A stretch of 64,000 bases of DNA, from the NCBI GenBank assembly GCA_964007475.1, contig OZ023273.1, positions 69,627,430-69,691,429 of the forward strand. Direction: 5' to 3'. The DNA comes from Hybos culiciformis (lineage: Eukaryota; Arthropoda; Insecta; Diptera; Hybotidae). The notes under the pieces were generated by a model. That model made no database searches and was not told where the DNA came from. It saw only the letters and a list, made by a program, of their open reading frames with translations. Position 1 is the stretch's first letter. Each line of letters starts with the position of its first letter. The position numbers and the translations under genes were made by a program. Shown here one piece after another: positions 13,091-23,844 of the stretch.

Positions 13091-14631
13091 TCAAAAAAAT
13101 TGTTGATTCCATTGTGGTGGTGGCGGTTGTTGTAGTTGAAAATGTGGGGGTGGTGGCATTTGTGTGAATCCCGGATAAAATCCGCCTTGTTGTGGCATCA
13201 TCAAACCACTTGTTGGGATGCAATTGTAATTTTGTGTCTTGTGTCAAACTCGGTTGAACTGGCGGGCATGTGTAGTTACCAGCAGAAGCAACATAAGGCA
13301 TATTATATGCAGTACTGTAGTATGCTGCCATTTCGGGATTAGGCGCAGGTGGTGGACCATGCATTAGTGGAGGTGGAACACTAGTTAAATTTTGCTGTTG
13401 TTGCTGCTGTGCTTGCTGATTCACTTGATTTGTACCACGACCAGCTACATTAGGTTGATTAACACCAGACATCTGAGATGATTTCGGCTTTTCTTGAAGT
13501 GAGCCTGATTGTTGAGTTTCCGATGTCTTTTAATTTTTGAATGTTATAAAAAAAAAATATTAAAAGTATATACGAAGAACTTATGAAAGTAATAAAAATA
13601 CTTTTCTCTGTTGCATTGTTTTTTGTTGTTCATTTTGGATACTTGATTTTGTAGTGTTACTTTCAACTTGTTGGGTTACAGCTGGTTGGATTGGTGGTTG
13701 GGGCTGTATTTGAGTTACATGTCGATGATTGATATGTGCTTATAAATCACGCTAAAAATAATAAAAAATTGAATTCAACTTAGTCCAATGCTAATGAAGA
13801 TTTTCAATTTTCTTACTTGTGATAAATAAGTTCTACGACATCCGGTACTACCATAGCGGCTTCCACCATGAATGCACATAAATACAGTGCCTAGTCCAGA
13901 TTGCTCAACCCGTGCAACTTTGTCCTTACAACGAGGGCATATTTTTACTGGCTCAACTCGAGCGCATTTCAAACAAAACACATGTTTCCATGGTATCATT
14001 CGACCATAAACTAAAATCGTCTTATCGCATTGATCACAACAGTGAATCATTGGATTCAAAACTTTCTCACCAATCAACGAAACCTTATGATCCCATTTTA
14101 ATCTTAACATAGGTTCTGGTGGTACACGCGATATTGTCGTGAAAATTGGAGCTTCCAATTGTGAGATGTCCATATCAACTAAAAATGTATTTAAAGAATT
14201 ATTTTTAATTATGAAAGTGTATTGTAGCAGACAAGGCCGGGAAGGTGAGTATTATGCAGAAAATTGTCAATTCATAAATGAAGAGAGCATAACTAGGTAC
14301 CTACCTACCTAAGTATATTTAAATAATTTACTAACAAAATTAATAATTTTTTTTCTAATTGCTTACGTGTTTGCGATTGGGATGGAGTTTCTGGTTTTGG
14401 TGTTAAATTTTTCTCTTCTTTTGCAAGTTCTTCTGCTGCTGGCGCATTGTTTTCTTTATTGTTTTGTTGATCGTCTTCTATTGGGGTTGAAACATTTGTG
14501 ATTGCTGTTACCACCAGACCAACAGTTTGTGCTTCTGTTGGTGAATTATCTGTTTGTTCATTTAATGATTTTTCTTCAGAATCAGATAAAATTTTATCTT
14601 TTTTGCCTCGACCACCACCTCGATACCATAA
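13091..14631 (-). pseudogene. Hakai: Hakai (CBLL1) E3 ligase, damaged copy
   Basis: Hakai is a RING-type E3 ubiquitin ligase with a joined HYB domain, and a subunit of the m6A writer-associated complex. Exons on the minus strand: 14631-14367 (Arg/Gly start and acidic linker), 14178-13817 (RING and HYB), 13751-13602, 13526-13091 (Pro/Gln-rich tail); all joins are in phase. The RING shows CDQC, IYGRMIP-like [16 protein letters not shown] and CPRC. Its third zinc ligand, Cys in the family motif IPCKHVFC, is Trp here. TAA at 13740-13742 replaces Gln in RDLQAHINHRH (read RDL*AHINHRH), in the zinc-binding HYB part. In the tail a one-base shift between about 13200 and 13246 is needed to reach GFYPGFTQMPPPPHF and the end QWNQQFF. 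The first exon is not found. Three independent lesions point to a pseudogene, unless the assembly is error-prone. Confidence 0.85.
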
Positions 14632-15009
14632 CTACATCTTCAACCTAAAAATATTTATTCCTACCTTTGCATTATTACCACATTGATCACAACTGTACGA
14701 AAAATAATCTTTTTAGATATACGTGACAACACTTTTTTTATGTTGCGAAACAAAAACATATTGCATTCTATGTATTTTGTTTTCTACTGTAAAGTCAGAG
14801 TCCGAAGTCGCTGACCTCAGTCGGTCAAACACAACGGTCGCCGAAGAAATTGGCAAACAATAAATTGGTCGCCGTCGATCCAAAAAATCAGCTGCAATCG
14901 TCTGTGAAATTTTTGGGGGTTGGACATTTGTCCGCGGGACATTTGTCCGCGATTTGTTTTTGTATCGCGGACATAAAAATGACATTTGTCCGCGATTCAA
15001 AATGTCTTT

Positions 15010-15290
15010 TGTCCGCCGCGGACAAATGACATTTTCCAAAATGTCATTTGTCCGCGATAAAAATTAATCGCGGACAAATGACATTTTGCAAAATGACATT
15101 TGTCCGCTAAAAATCTGAAAAATCAATCGCGGACAAATGACATTTTGCAAAATGACATTTGTCCGCTAAAAAGTTAAAAAATCAATCGCGGACAAATGAC
15201 ATTTTGCAAAATGACATTTGTCCGCTAAAAATTAAAAAAAGCAAGTGCGGACAAATGACATTTTGGAAAATGACATATGTCCGCTAAAAA
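15010..15290. repeat. Palindromic satellite, left block
   Basis: Tandem units of AATCGCGGACAAATGACATT followed by its own inverse around the centre TTTTGCAAAA, then TAAAAAT-type spacers. Each unit can fold on itself. The core GACATTTGTCCGC resembles the GACATTTG core of the 15-bp minisatellite. Confidence 0.9.
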
Positions 15291-15349
15291 TTTGAGGCTA
15301 AAGTGCAGATGACGTGAACCAATCAGAATCGGCACAACAAGAGAGGGTG

Positions 15350-15463
15350 GTGGGGGGCGGCGGGCGGGCGGGTGGACTGGTGGTTGGTCAGTGGGATTTG
15401 CGGCGTCAGCCGCAAATCCCACTGACCAACCACCAGTCCACCCGCCCGCCCGCCGCCCCCCAC
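15350..15463. repeat. GC-rich perfect hairpin
   Basis: Two 55-base arms (15350-15404, 15409-15463) are exact inverse complements around a 4-base loop GTCA. The arms are G-rich then C-rich (GGCGGCGGGCGGGCGGG), in sharp contrast with the AT-rich surroundings. Strong cruciform or hairpin potential; also a likely place for replication or assembly errors. Confidence 0.93.
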
Positions 15464-15604
15464 CTCCCCTCTTTAAGGGGCAAATCGGGCAAAAAAAAAA
15501 AAAATTGCATATACAAAATGTATGAACAATTTTGGGGGACTCTCCCCTCTTCCCTTTTCCAAGCTTCAGACGATTCTGAGTGGTTCACGTAATCTGCAGT
15601 ATCT

Positions 15605-16040
15605 CCAAAATTGAAAAATCAATCGCGGACAAATGACATTTTGCAAAATGACATTTGTCCGCTAAAAATACTGAAAAATCAATCGCGGACAAATGACATT
15701 TTGCAAAATGACATTTGTCCGCTAAAAATTAAAAATTTCAATCGCGGACAAATGACATTTTGCAAAATGACATTTGTCCGCTAAAAATTTGAAAAATCAA
15801 TCGCGGACAAATGACATTTTGCAAAATGACATTTGTCCGCTAAAGTTAGAAAATTCAATCGCGGACAAATGTCATTTTGCAAAATGTCATTTGTCCGCTA
15901 ATTTTGGGACATTTGTCCGCGGCGGACAAATGTCATTTTACAATCGCGGACAAATGACATTTTGCAAAATGACATTTGTCCGCGAAGTTTTCCATACAAA
16001 TTTCATCGCGGACAAATGTCCCGCGGACAAATGTCACGGC
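15605..16040. repeat. Palindromic satellite, right block
   Basis: Same unit as the left block, about seven copies, ending with variants that read GACATTTGTCCGCGGCGGAC and CGGACAAATGTCCCGCGGAC. Confidence 0.9.
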
Positions 16041-16311
16041 GCCGAAATTTTTCTATATTTTTGATATTTTTTCAATAATTAAAAAAATAAAGTGAAAAAA
16101 AATTTTTTTTTTTATAAATTTTTTAGTATGGAGCCGATTTGAGTCGCTCCAGTCGCGGTCGTTGGTAATTTTCTTTTAGCAGCGAGTGGTCGGTAAGAGT
16201 CATCGACTTCGAGCTCTGTGTAAAGTAAACACTTTACAAAAAATCTGTTAAACTTTAAGTTTAAAAATATTTAAAATATTCAAAAAAAAGTGAAAATAAT
16301 AAAAATTAAAA

Positions 16312-17837
16312 ATGAGTGTCGAAGTAGGAGTAAAAGTAGAAAAGATTAAAACTACTCGAGGGGGCCTGCTTCTGGCTATAAATGGATTCGAATATCATTA
16401 CGATGGGGGTAAGTCCTGGAGATGTACAAAAAGAAAGTCCTTAAGATGTCTTGCGTTGTTAAAGGAAAAAGATGACGTCGTTATAGAAGTGAGAAATGAA
16501 CATAACCATGCTCCGGATTTGACCCAATCCAAGAAAAGATTGGTAGCAAATAAAATGAAAGAAGCAGCTTCTAGCTCAATAAGAGGGAGCACCACTAAAA
16601 TTTACCAGAGCATTCTTTCCAAAGAAGGAAAAAGCCAAGAAGAAATAGATAATTTGGCTCTAATTCTGCCAGAAAAGGAAAGTTGTTTGACTCTAATAAG
16701 AAGAAATTATAAAAAAGTTTTAACACAAAAGGAGCCGCAAGACATTACATTTGAAATACCCGAAGAAGTGCAAATATTTAATGAACGCAAATTTGTCCAG
16801 GCAGATATTACTTTCCAGGATGGGAGCAAAACCCAAAGGTTCATAATTATGTTTTATGACGAGTCATTCGATTATCTGGTGAAGTCAAAAGTATGGATGT
16901 CCGATGGAACTTTTAAGGTTGTTCCCAAAATATTCTATCAATTGTATACAATTTTTGGGAAAATTGATGATGAGAATAAGCTGTTTCCTCTTGCATTCGT
17001 ACTCATGACAGGTAATTGATATTTAATTTGAGATTTTTTACCATATTTAAATATTAAAAATTTAATTTTTTTATATTTCTTTTTATTTAAGGAAAATCAA
17101 GAAATATTTACGATAGAGTCCATATGGAATTCAGACAATTAGCCGAAAAAAGAGGACAAGTCTTAAGCCCACAATATATAATATGCGATTTTGAGCATGC
17201 AGCAATGAGAAGCATGGAAGTTTCATATGGAACATCGATCCATGGATGCTACTTCCATCTAGCAAAAAATATATATGGCAAAGTTAGAAAAGAAGGTCTC
17301 CAAGTTACATATATTAACGACATGGAATTTCAGAAAGCAATCCGAATGCTGGCGGCCCTGTCATTTTTCAAACCTGATGATATTTCTGATTTGTTCATGA
17401 AAATTACAGAATGCTATCCGGGAAGAAGTTTAAGAAATATATATATGTATTTTGAAAATACATATATAAAACAATCGGCTCTTTTCCCTCCAGCGACATG
17501 GACAAACTATAATTTTGAGGAGATGAATATTCCTAGAACTCAAAACATCATAGAGTCATGGCACTCGAAAATAATAAAAACTATGGGTGGAGCCCATCTT
17601 GGAGTATTTCAAATCATAGATGAACTCCAAGAGGAATCAATTTCAACATTAGCTGATATAAAGAGAGCGGAAAATGGTTTGCCAAGAACACCGCGTAAAA
17701 AGAGAAATAATAATATGGCTATTTCCAATATTTTAAACAGAGCCAAATCCTATGATTCTAATTTTGCAATGTTGAGCGCATTGGCCGAGCATATCAGATT
17801 TACTGATGTATGCTACCGAAATGATATTGATGAATAA
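16312..17837 (+). CDS. FLYWCH zinc-finger MULE transposase, copy 1
   Basis: Two exons (16312-17011 and 17092-17837) joined across an 80-bp GT/AG intron give 481 residues. Residues about 10-65 form a FLYWCH zinc finger: NGFEYHYDG, then Trp-x-Cys (SWRCTK), Cys (LRCLAL) and NEHNHAPD with two His. The second half is a Mutator-like (MULE) DDE transposase: Asp in VWMSDGTFKVV, Asp in IICDFEHAA, a CH pair in GCYFHLAKN, and Glu in QNIIESWHS as a likely third acid. MULE transposases cut out and reinsert their element; FLYWCH fingers bind DNA. The frame is intact. No clean MULE terminal repeats plus 9-bp target duplication were found, so it may be a transposon remnant or a host-kept gene. Start chosen at the first ATG because similarity with copy 2 begins there. 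Confidence 0.88.
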
Positions 17838-18212
17838 TTTTTATTTTTAAGGTTTATATATGTTTATATATTTTCTAATATTTTTTCACTTCTAATAAAT
17901 CATTTCCTTATAAATGATATATTATTCATTTATTTATTTATTTAGTTATTTACAGAAATTTATAATGATACTGTATTTAATATAAAATACATGTATCATT
18001 ATCCCAATAATTATTCAAATTTTTCCCTGAAATATGGAGTTAGATACTAAAACTAAATACATATCTTGCAATGCTCATTTGGAGTTAGAAATTTGTTTGG
18101 ATAATTGTGACATTGTAGGACATTGTAGGTATATAAAATTTAAATAGCTTAGAAATTTTGGAAAAAAATCTAAAGTAGATTTCCTACAGAATTTCACATA
18201 TTTTTTTAGATC
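17838..18212. other. 3' flank of MULE copy 1
   Basis: AT-rich with no gene. Only the first 25-30 bases after the stop codon (to AAGGTTTATATA) are shared with copy 2. Confidence 0.6.
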
Positions 18213-18220
18213 CTTTATAT

Positions 18221-18825
18221 CAGGGGTAGCCAACTTTATTATATGTAAGATCGAATAATTTTATATAAAATGTGTCGTGATCGACCTTATAAAATATTAA
18301 TATTTAATACATTCAATACACATACAAGTGACAACTGTGAAATTACACAAAAAACATATATTAAATTTAAAAGGAAGGCTATCTTTAACCAAACATTTAT
18401 AATTTTGCTAAATCCAGTCCGAGAGAATACTAATAAATCTTGAGTAAAGGAAGGATATCTATAGTCTTTCTTATAAATGAAATTGCCCATTCAGATGAAA
18501 CGTATGTACAAATATTTGCTACATTTGGTAATTTTGGATTACTATTTATGATTCGGCTATTCCTAAAATCTTCGTCAAATAATTTGGTATGTAAGATTAA
18601 GATTACATTAGTTTTTAGAGATATGCTTACTTCCAACCTATTTTTTTTTATTAAAAAAATTTAACTTAATTTTTTGGAACAATAGATATGAATGATGTGA
18701 ATTAATAAGATCGAATAAGCAGTGTTAACGTTTGTAACTATTTGCATCATCTCCAACCGAATTATCGACCAAAAAATGGTTCGGGATCGACCGGTCGATC
18801 GCGATCGACGAGTTGGCAATCCCTG
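18221..18825. mobile_element. Non-autonomous hAT element with 8-bp target duplication
   Basis: Ends CAGGGGTAGCCAACTTT and AGTTGGCAATCCCTG are inverted repeats of the hAT type. It is flanked by the perfect 8-bp direct repeat CTTTATAT (18213-18220 and 18826-18833), the size made by hAT transposases. Inside, GATCGACCGGTCGATCGCGA near the right end is self-complementary. No transposase frame, so it must have been moved in trans. Confidence 0.92.
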
Positions 18826-18833
18826 CTTTATAT

Positions 18834-19864
18834 AAACTTCCTTGCCACAATTTTGCATATCGCTTTGCCGTCCATGACTATACACTTTGGCATCACAACA
18901 CACACTCTCTCACTTACACACGCAGACACTCACACACATATAAAGGATTTATAATGAAAAACTTTGTTTTTACGGGTTGATTTTATTTTATTTAAAAGTA
19001 GTCCACAAAGTTCGGAAAAAATCTTACACAATATATTCATATCTACTTTCACAACTGAAATTTATTGAAAGTTTTGTAAAATATTCCCAGATTATTAGTT
19101 TTTTAGCTTTTACCTCTATCCTTACTTCACCAACATTTGATAAAAGGATATAAATCCATAATCAAAGGGAAAATTCTAACATCCAAATATTATACGATAG
19201 GATGTATTCGATATTTAAACAAATATTTAGTGTAGGTAGTCAATTAAATATATTATATACTGACATCATATTACCAAAAAGTATGTACATATATATTTTA
19301 TCATAACGAAAAAAATTTTGGCATAATAATTTTCATAATTTATTAAATTCTTTAAATTACTACTGATTTTTTTAGAACCCGTACACATTATTAAAAACAA
19401 TAAGAAAAATAAAACCCAAAATCAAAAAGTATGAATTTAATTTGCTGATAACATACATCTTTAGATTGGCCAATTGTTTCAATAATGAACAAGTTCACAA
19501 AAAAATCAAAGTCAAATAAAAATCTTATATTACATTTTCTTGAAAGTACCAAGTAATTATTTAACATTATATTTATAATAAAATTCGATGTTTGCTTTCG
19601 AAACCGAAAGTTGTTTTCAAAACTGAAAGTATGAGATTTCTATTATGTCGTACTAGGAACCAAAATAAATCTTAAAAAGATGATTCTAAAATGAATCAAA
19701 ACGACAGAGTAAAAAAATACTATTTCAATTAAAATGAAATTTTTAAAAATGGTTTTATTTAATGTTTACAATTTTTTACAATTTTAAAAAATATATTTTA
19801 AAAGTTTGTTTACAATTTTTTACAATTTACAAAAACATGTTTTAAAAGTTTGTCTACAAAATAT
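18834..19864. other. Non-coding stretch with a short CA-rich run
   Basis: No exon supported. A CACACACTCTC-type low-complexity run is at about 18896-18942. Confidence 0.6.
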
Positions 19865-20399
19865 GAAATTGCTGGAACCGCCACTAATGATGTTCATTCA
19901 GTAAAAGTTAATTTATTATATATATGCATTTCTCGCACTGAGATACGCACTGCCGTTCATATTTTTTGTCTACGCAGAGATTAGACTGGATAGTAGATGA
20001 TTGTATGTGTTTTTATCTATGTTTGTAAGAAGATAGTTTATTGAGTGTCTTTTTACTAACCAGATTTCTAAAAAGGTTTTTATCGTGTTTTCATTTTTTT
20101 GTATTAAATTTTTTTGTTCTTTTTTATTTTTTTTTTAGTATAGTGATAATGAATAAAATAATAAAATTTCATTAATTCATTGAAGTAAAGATAGTAAAAA
20201 AATATCCAGTCTAACCCCCAAGTTATCTACACAATTATTTTCAAAACGGAAATTCCAGTGACGTACTCTTGTCACTGGAAAAAATCGATTCAAGTCTTTC
20301 TCTTACAAGAAAAATTTTTTATACAGTTTTAATACATTTGCCTCGTTTTATATAAGTAGACCATATAAAAATAAAAATAAAGATATTAAAAATATAAAT

Positions 20400-21030
20400 A
20401 TATTAAAAAGTCAAATCCTTTAATTCTAATATTGAAATGTTTAGCGTTGTTGGTCAAATTTAGTGGTATGTGTCCCAAACCTAAGTTCAGTGATTCTAAT
20501 TTAGAAAACTTTTTGATTTTATTAAAAAATATAAGATAATTTAAAAAATTGTTTTAATACATGTATTTTAATTAAATTCTTAATTCGATTAATATTTATT
20601 TTAAGATGGTAAATCTTAAATGACATAATGAGTAACTTTACGCGGCTGCTAATCAGAATGCCAGTGCGTTTTGTTTTCGTTTGAATGTACAATAGATTGA
20701 GCCAATTTAAATCTAGTTAATAATTGGCTCAATCTACTGTATATTCAAACGAAAACAAAACGCACTGGCATTCTGATTAGCAGCCGCGTAAAGTTACTCA
20801 TTATGTCATTTAAGATTTACCATCTTAAAATAAATATTAATCGAATTAAGAATTTAATTAAAATACATGTATTAAAACAATTTTTTAAATTATCTTATAT
20901 TTTTTAATAAAATCAAAAAGTTTTCTAAATTAGAATCACTGAACTTAGGTTTGGGACACATACCACTAAATTTGACCAACAACGCTCAACATTTCAATAT
21001 TAGAATTAAAGGATTTGACTTTTTAATATA
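20400..21030. repeat. Long palindrome P1 (centre near 20715)
   Basis: Arms start at ATATTAAAAAGTCAAATCC and end with the inverse. Next to the centre are GCGGCTGCTAATCAGAATGC and ATTGAGCCAATT. The outer 70 bases of each arm resemble the transposase codons for NRAKSYDSNFAMLSALAE. Confidence 0.92.
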
Positions 21031-21039
21031 TTGGAAATA

Positions 21040-21215
21040 GCCATATATTTATTTTTCTTTTTACGGGTTGTTTTGGATTTAGCAAATTATTTTCCGCTTT
21101 TTTTATCAGCTAATGTTGAAATTGAGTCCGCATCCATTAATATTAGCTGATAAAAAGAGCGGAAAATGGTTTGCGAAAAACAAAACAACCCGTAAAAAGA
21201 AAAATAAATATACAA
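21040..21215. repeat. Short palindrome P2, transposase-derived
   Basis: Centre near 21128. The left arm contains TATCAGCTAATGTTGAAATT, whose inverse matches the MULE codons for ISTLADI exactly; arms end in TTTTTACGGGTTGTTTTG and its inverse, resembling the RTPRKKRNN codons. Confidence 0.9.
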
Positions 21216-21840
21216 TTTAAAAGAGCCTAATCCTTTAATTCTAATATTGAAATGCTGAGTGTTGTTGATCAAATTTAGTAATATATGTCCTAAGCTAATT
21301 TCAGTGTTGCTAATTTACACAAATTTTTGATTTCATTAAAAAATATAAGATAATATAAAAAATTGTTTTAATACATGTATTTCAAATTAAGTTCTTAGTT
21401 CGATTAATATTTATTTTAAGGTGGTAAATCTTAAATGACATAATGAGTAACTTTACGCGGCTGCTAACCAGAACGCCAATGCCTTTTATTTTCGTTTGAA
21501 TATACAGTAGATTGAGCCAATTATTAAGTAGATTTAAATTGGCTCAATCTATTGTACATTCAAACGAAAACAAAACGCACTGGCATTCTGGTTAGCAGCC
21601 GCGTAAAGTTACTCATTATGTCATTTAAGATTTACCATCTTAAAATAAATATTAATCGAACTAAGAACTTAATTTGAAATACATGTATTAAAACAATTTT
21701 TTGAATTATCTTATATTTTTTTAATAAAATCAAAAAGTTTTCGAAAATAAACAACACTAAACTTATATATTAACTAAATTTGACCAACAACGCCGAACAT
21801 TTCAATATTAGAAATAAAGGATTTGACTCTTTAAAATATT
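21216..21840. repeat. Long palindrome P3
   Basis: Same design as P1 with centre near 21530; arms differ by scattered substitutions, including GCC/GCG and AACCAG/AATCAG changes. Confidence 0.9.
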
Positions 21841-21847
21841 GGAAATA

Positions 21848-22025
21848 GCCATATATTTATTTTTCTTTTTACGGGTTGTTTTGGATTTAGCAAATCATTT
21901 TCCGCTTTTTTTATCAGCTAATGTTGAAATTGAGTCCTCATCCATTAACATTAGCTGATAAAAAGAGCGGAAAATGGTTTGTGAAAAACAAAACAACCCG
22001 TAAAAAGAAAAATAAATATACAATT
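21848..22025. repeat. Short palindrome P4, transposase-derived
   Basis: Second copy of P2, displaced by 808 bp, centre near 21937. Confidence 0.9.
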
Positions 22026-22715
22026 TAAAAGAGCCTAATCCTTTAATTCTAATATTGAAATGCTGAGTGTTGTTGATCAAATTTAGTAATATATGTCCTA
22101 AGCTTATTTCAGTGTTGCTAATTTATACAATTTTTTGATTTCATTAAAAAATGTAAGATATTTTAAAAATAGCTTTAATACTTTGTTTATAAATTATTCT
22201 CTTAATTCGAATAATATTTATCTTAAGATGGTAATTCTTAAATATGGTAAATCTTTAATAGGGTAAATGTTAAATAACATAATGAATAACTTTTACGCGG
22301 CTGCTTACCAGAACGCCAATGCCTTTTATTTTCATTTGAAACTACAATAGACTTGAGCCAATTTAAATCTACTTAATAATTGGCTCAACTCACTGTACGT
22401 TCAAACGAAAATAAAGGCGTTCCGTTCTGGTTAGCAGCCGCGTAAAGTTACTCATTATGTCGTTTAAGATTTACCATATTTAAGATTTACTATATTTAAG
22501 AATCACCTTCTTAAAATAAATTTATACGAATTAAGAAAATAATTTATAAACAAGTATTAAAGCTTTTTTTAAAATATCTTACATTTTTTAATGAAATCAA
22601 AAATTTGTGTAAATTAGCAACACTGAACTTATAAATTTACTAAATTTGAACAACAACGCCGAACATTCCTATATTAGAATTAAAGGATTTGACTCTTTAA
22701 AATATTGGAAATAGC
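22026..22715. repeat. Long palindrome P5
   Basis: Longest and most diverged member, centre near 22375. Its arms have an added duplicated ATGGTAAATCTT-type stretch. Confidence 0.88.
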
Positions 22716-23844
22716 CATATATTTATTTTTTTTTAAAGTCTACTTATACAAATCAAGGAAAATGTATTAAAACTAAAAAAAATTTCCTTGTAAGAGAGAC
22801 TTGAATTGATTTTTTCAGTGACAAGAGTACAGTCACTCAGAGTTAAAAATTTTATTTTTTTCACTCCTTCGCTCCATTCTTTGCAAAGGAAATAAAAAAT
22901 AAATAAATAAAAATCGGTCTTTGGGAACGAAATATAAAAAAATTTTTTTTTTGCTCCCAAAATAAAAATGAAAAAAACGGACAATAAATTACGCTTTTTG
23001 GGAATAAAATATTTTTTTTTTGATCTTTTCTAGGCTTCTATAGAAAATAAAAACAAAAAAAAAATCGCGCTTGGGAGTAAATTAATTTATTTTTATTTTT
23101 TCGTTCCCTAAGAGAATATTATTTATAAGATCGTTGTCATAAAGAGCAATAAGAGTGAAATAATAAAATTTTTAACCCTGCAGTCTCTGGGATTTTGTTC
23201 TGAAAATATTGTGTACATAAGCCAGTTAAAAATTTTATTTTTTTCACTCCTTCGCTCCCTTCTTAGAAACGGAAATAAAAAATATTTAAATACAAAACGC
23301 TCTTTGGCAACGAAAATTTAAGTTTATTTTTTTTGCTCCCAAAATCAAAATAAAATAAGCAGACAATATATAACGCTCTTAGGAATGAAATAATTTTTTT
23401 ACTTTATAATTTTATTTTACTTTTTAATTTTTTTTTAACTAATTAATTTTTTTTTATTTTTTAATTTTTTTTACTTTTTACATTTGTTAGACAAATAAAA
23501 AAAAAATTTTCCATAGAAAATAAAAACGGTAAAACTATCACTCTTGGGAACGAAATAATTTATGTTTATTTTTTCGTTCCCTAAGAGAGAATTTTTAAAA
23601 TATATTGAAAAATATTATTTATAAGATCGTTATCAAAAAGAGCAATAACAACGAAATAATAAAATAAAATTTTTAACTCTGATATAAGCACAACGACAGA
23701 AAATGTGAACGGCAGATATCTCAACGCGAGGTTATTATTTCTAAAGAACGCATACATATGATAAACTTACTTTTATAGAATGAACATCAATAGCGCCGGC
23801 TACAGCAATTTCCGCTCTCTTTATATAAACCTTAAAAATAAAAA

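Larger units (their letters stand above)
14720..16240. mobile_element. Giant foldback element 1 (palindromic satellite with GC hairpin)
   Basis: The outer arms pair: TCGCTGACCTCAG / GGTCGCCG-type sequence at 14780-14880 returns inverted at about 16140-16225 (GTCATCGACTTCGAGCTC). Inside are two blocks of palindromic 58-60-bp units (about 15010-15290 and 15605-16040), and in the middle a GC-rich perfect hairpin. Matching flanks of the hairpin (GTGCAGATGACGTGAACCA at 15303 and its inverse near 15580-15597) show that the whole region is one large palindrome centred near 15407. It lies just upstream of MULE copy 1 and is absent from copy 2, so its relation to that gene is unclear. Open frames within it are artefacts. 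Confidence 0.8.
19865..23812. mobile_element. Giant foldback element 2 with nested palindromes, contains inverted MULE fragments
   Basis: The outer arms pair: GAAATTGCTGGAACCGCC at 19865 returns as the inverse of 23783-23812, and CTGCCGTTCATATTTT near 19950 pairs with AAAATGTGAACGGCAG near 23700. A second pair is at 20250-20370 and 22735-22850 (CAGTGACAAGAGTAC). The core (20400-22715) is five palindromes in a row, alternating about 630-690 bp and about 180 bp, with an 808-bp tandem period. Both palindrome types carry diverged, inverted pieces of the MULE transposase 3' coding region. The right end abuts MULE copy 2. No transposase of its own. Confidence 0.85.

Noticed and set aside
15225..16064. 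Frames in the GC-rich hairpin and the palindromic satellite
   Set aside because: Artefacts of GC-rich and repeated sequence without stops.
21087..22080. Two near-identical 61-codon frames 808 bp apart
   Set aside because: They read across the centre of palindromes P2 and P4; they are antisense fragments of repeats, not genes.
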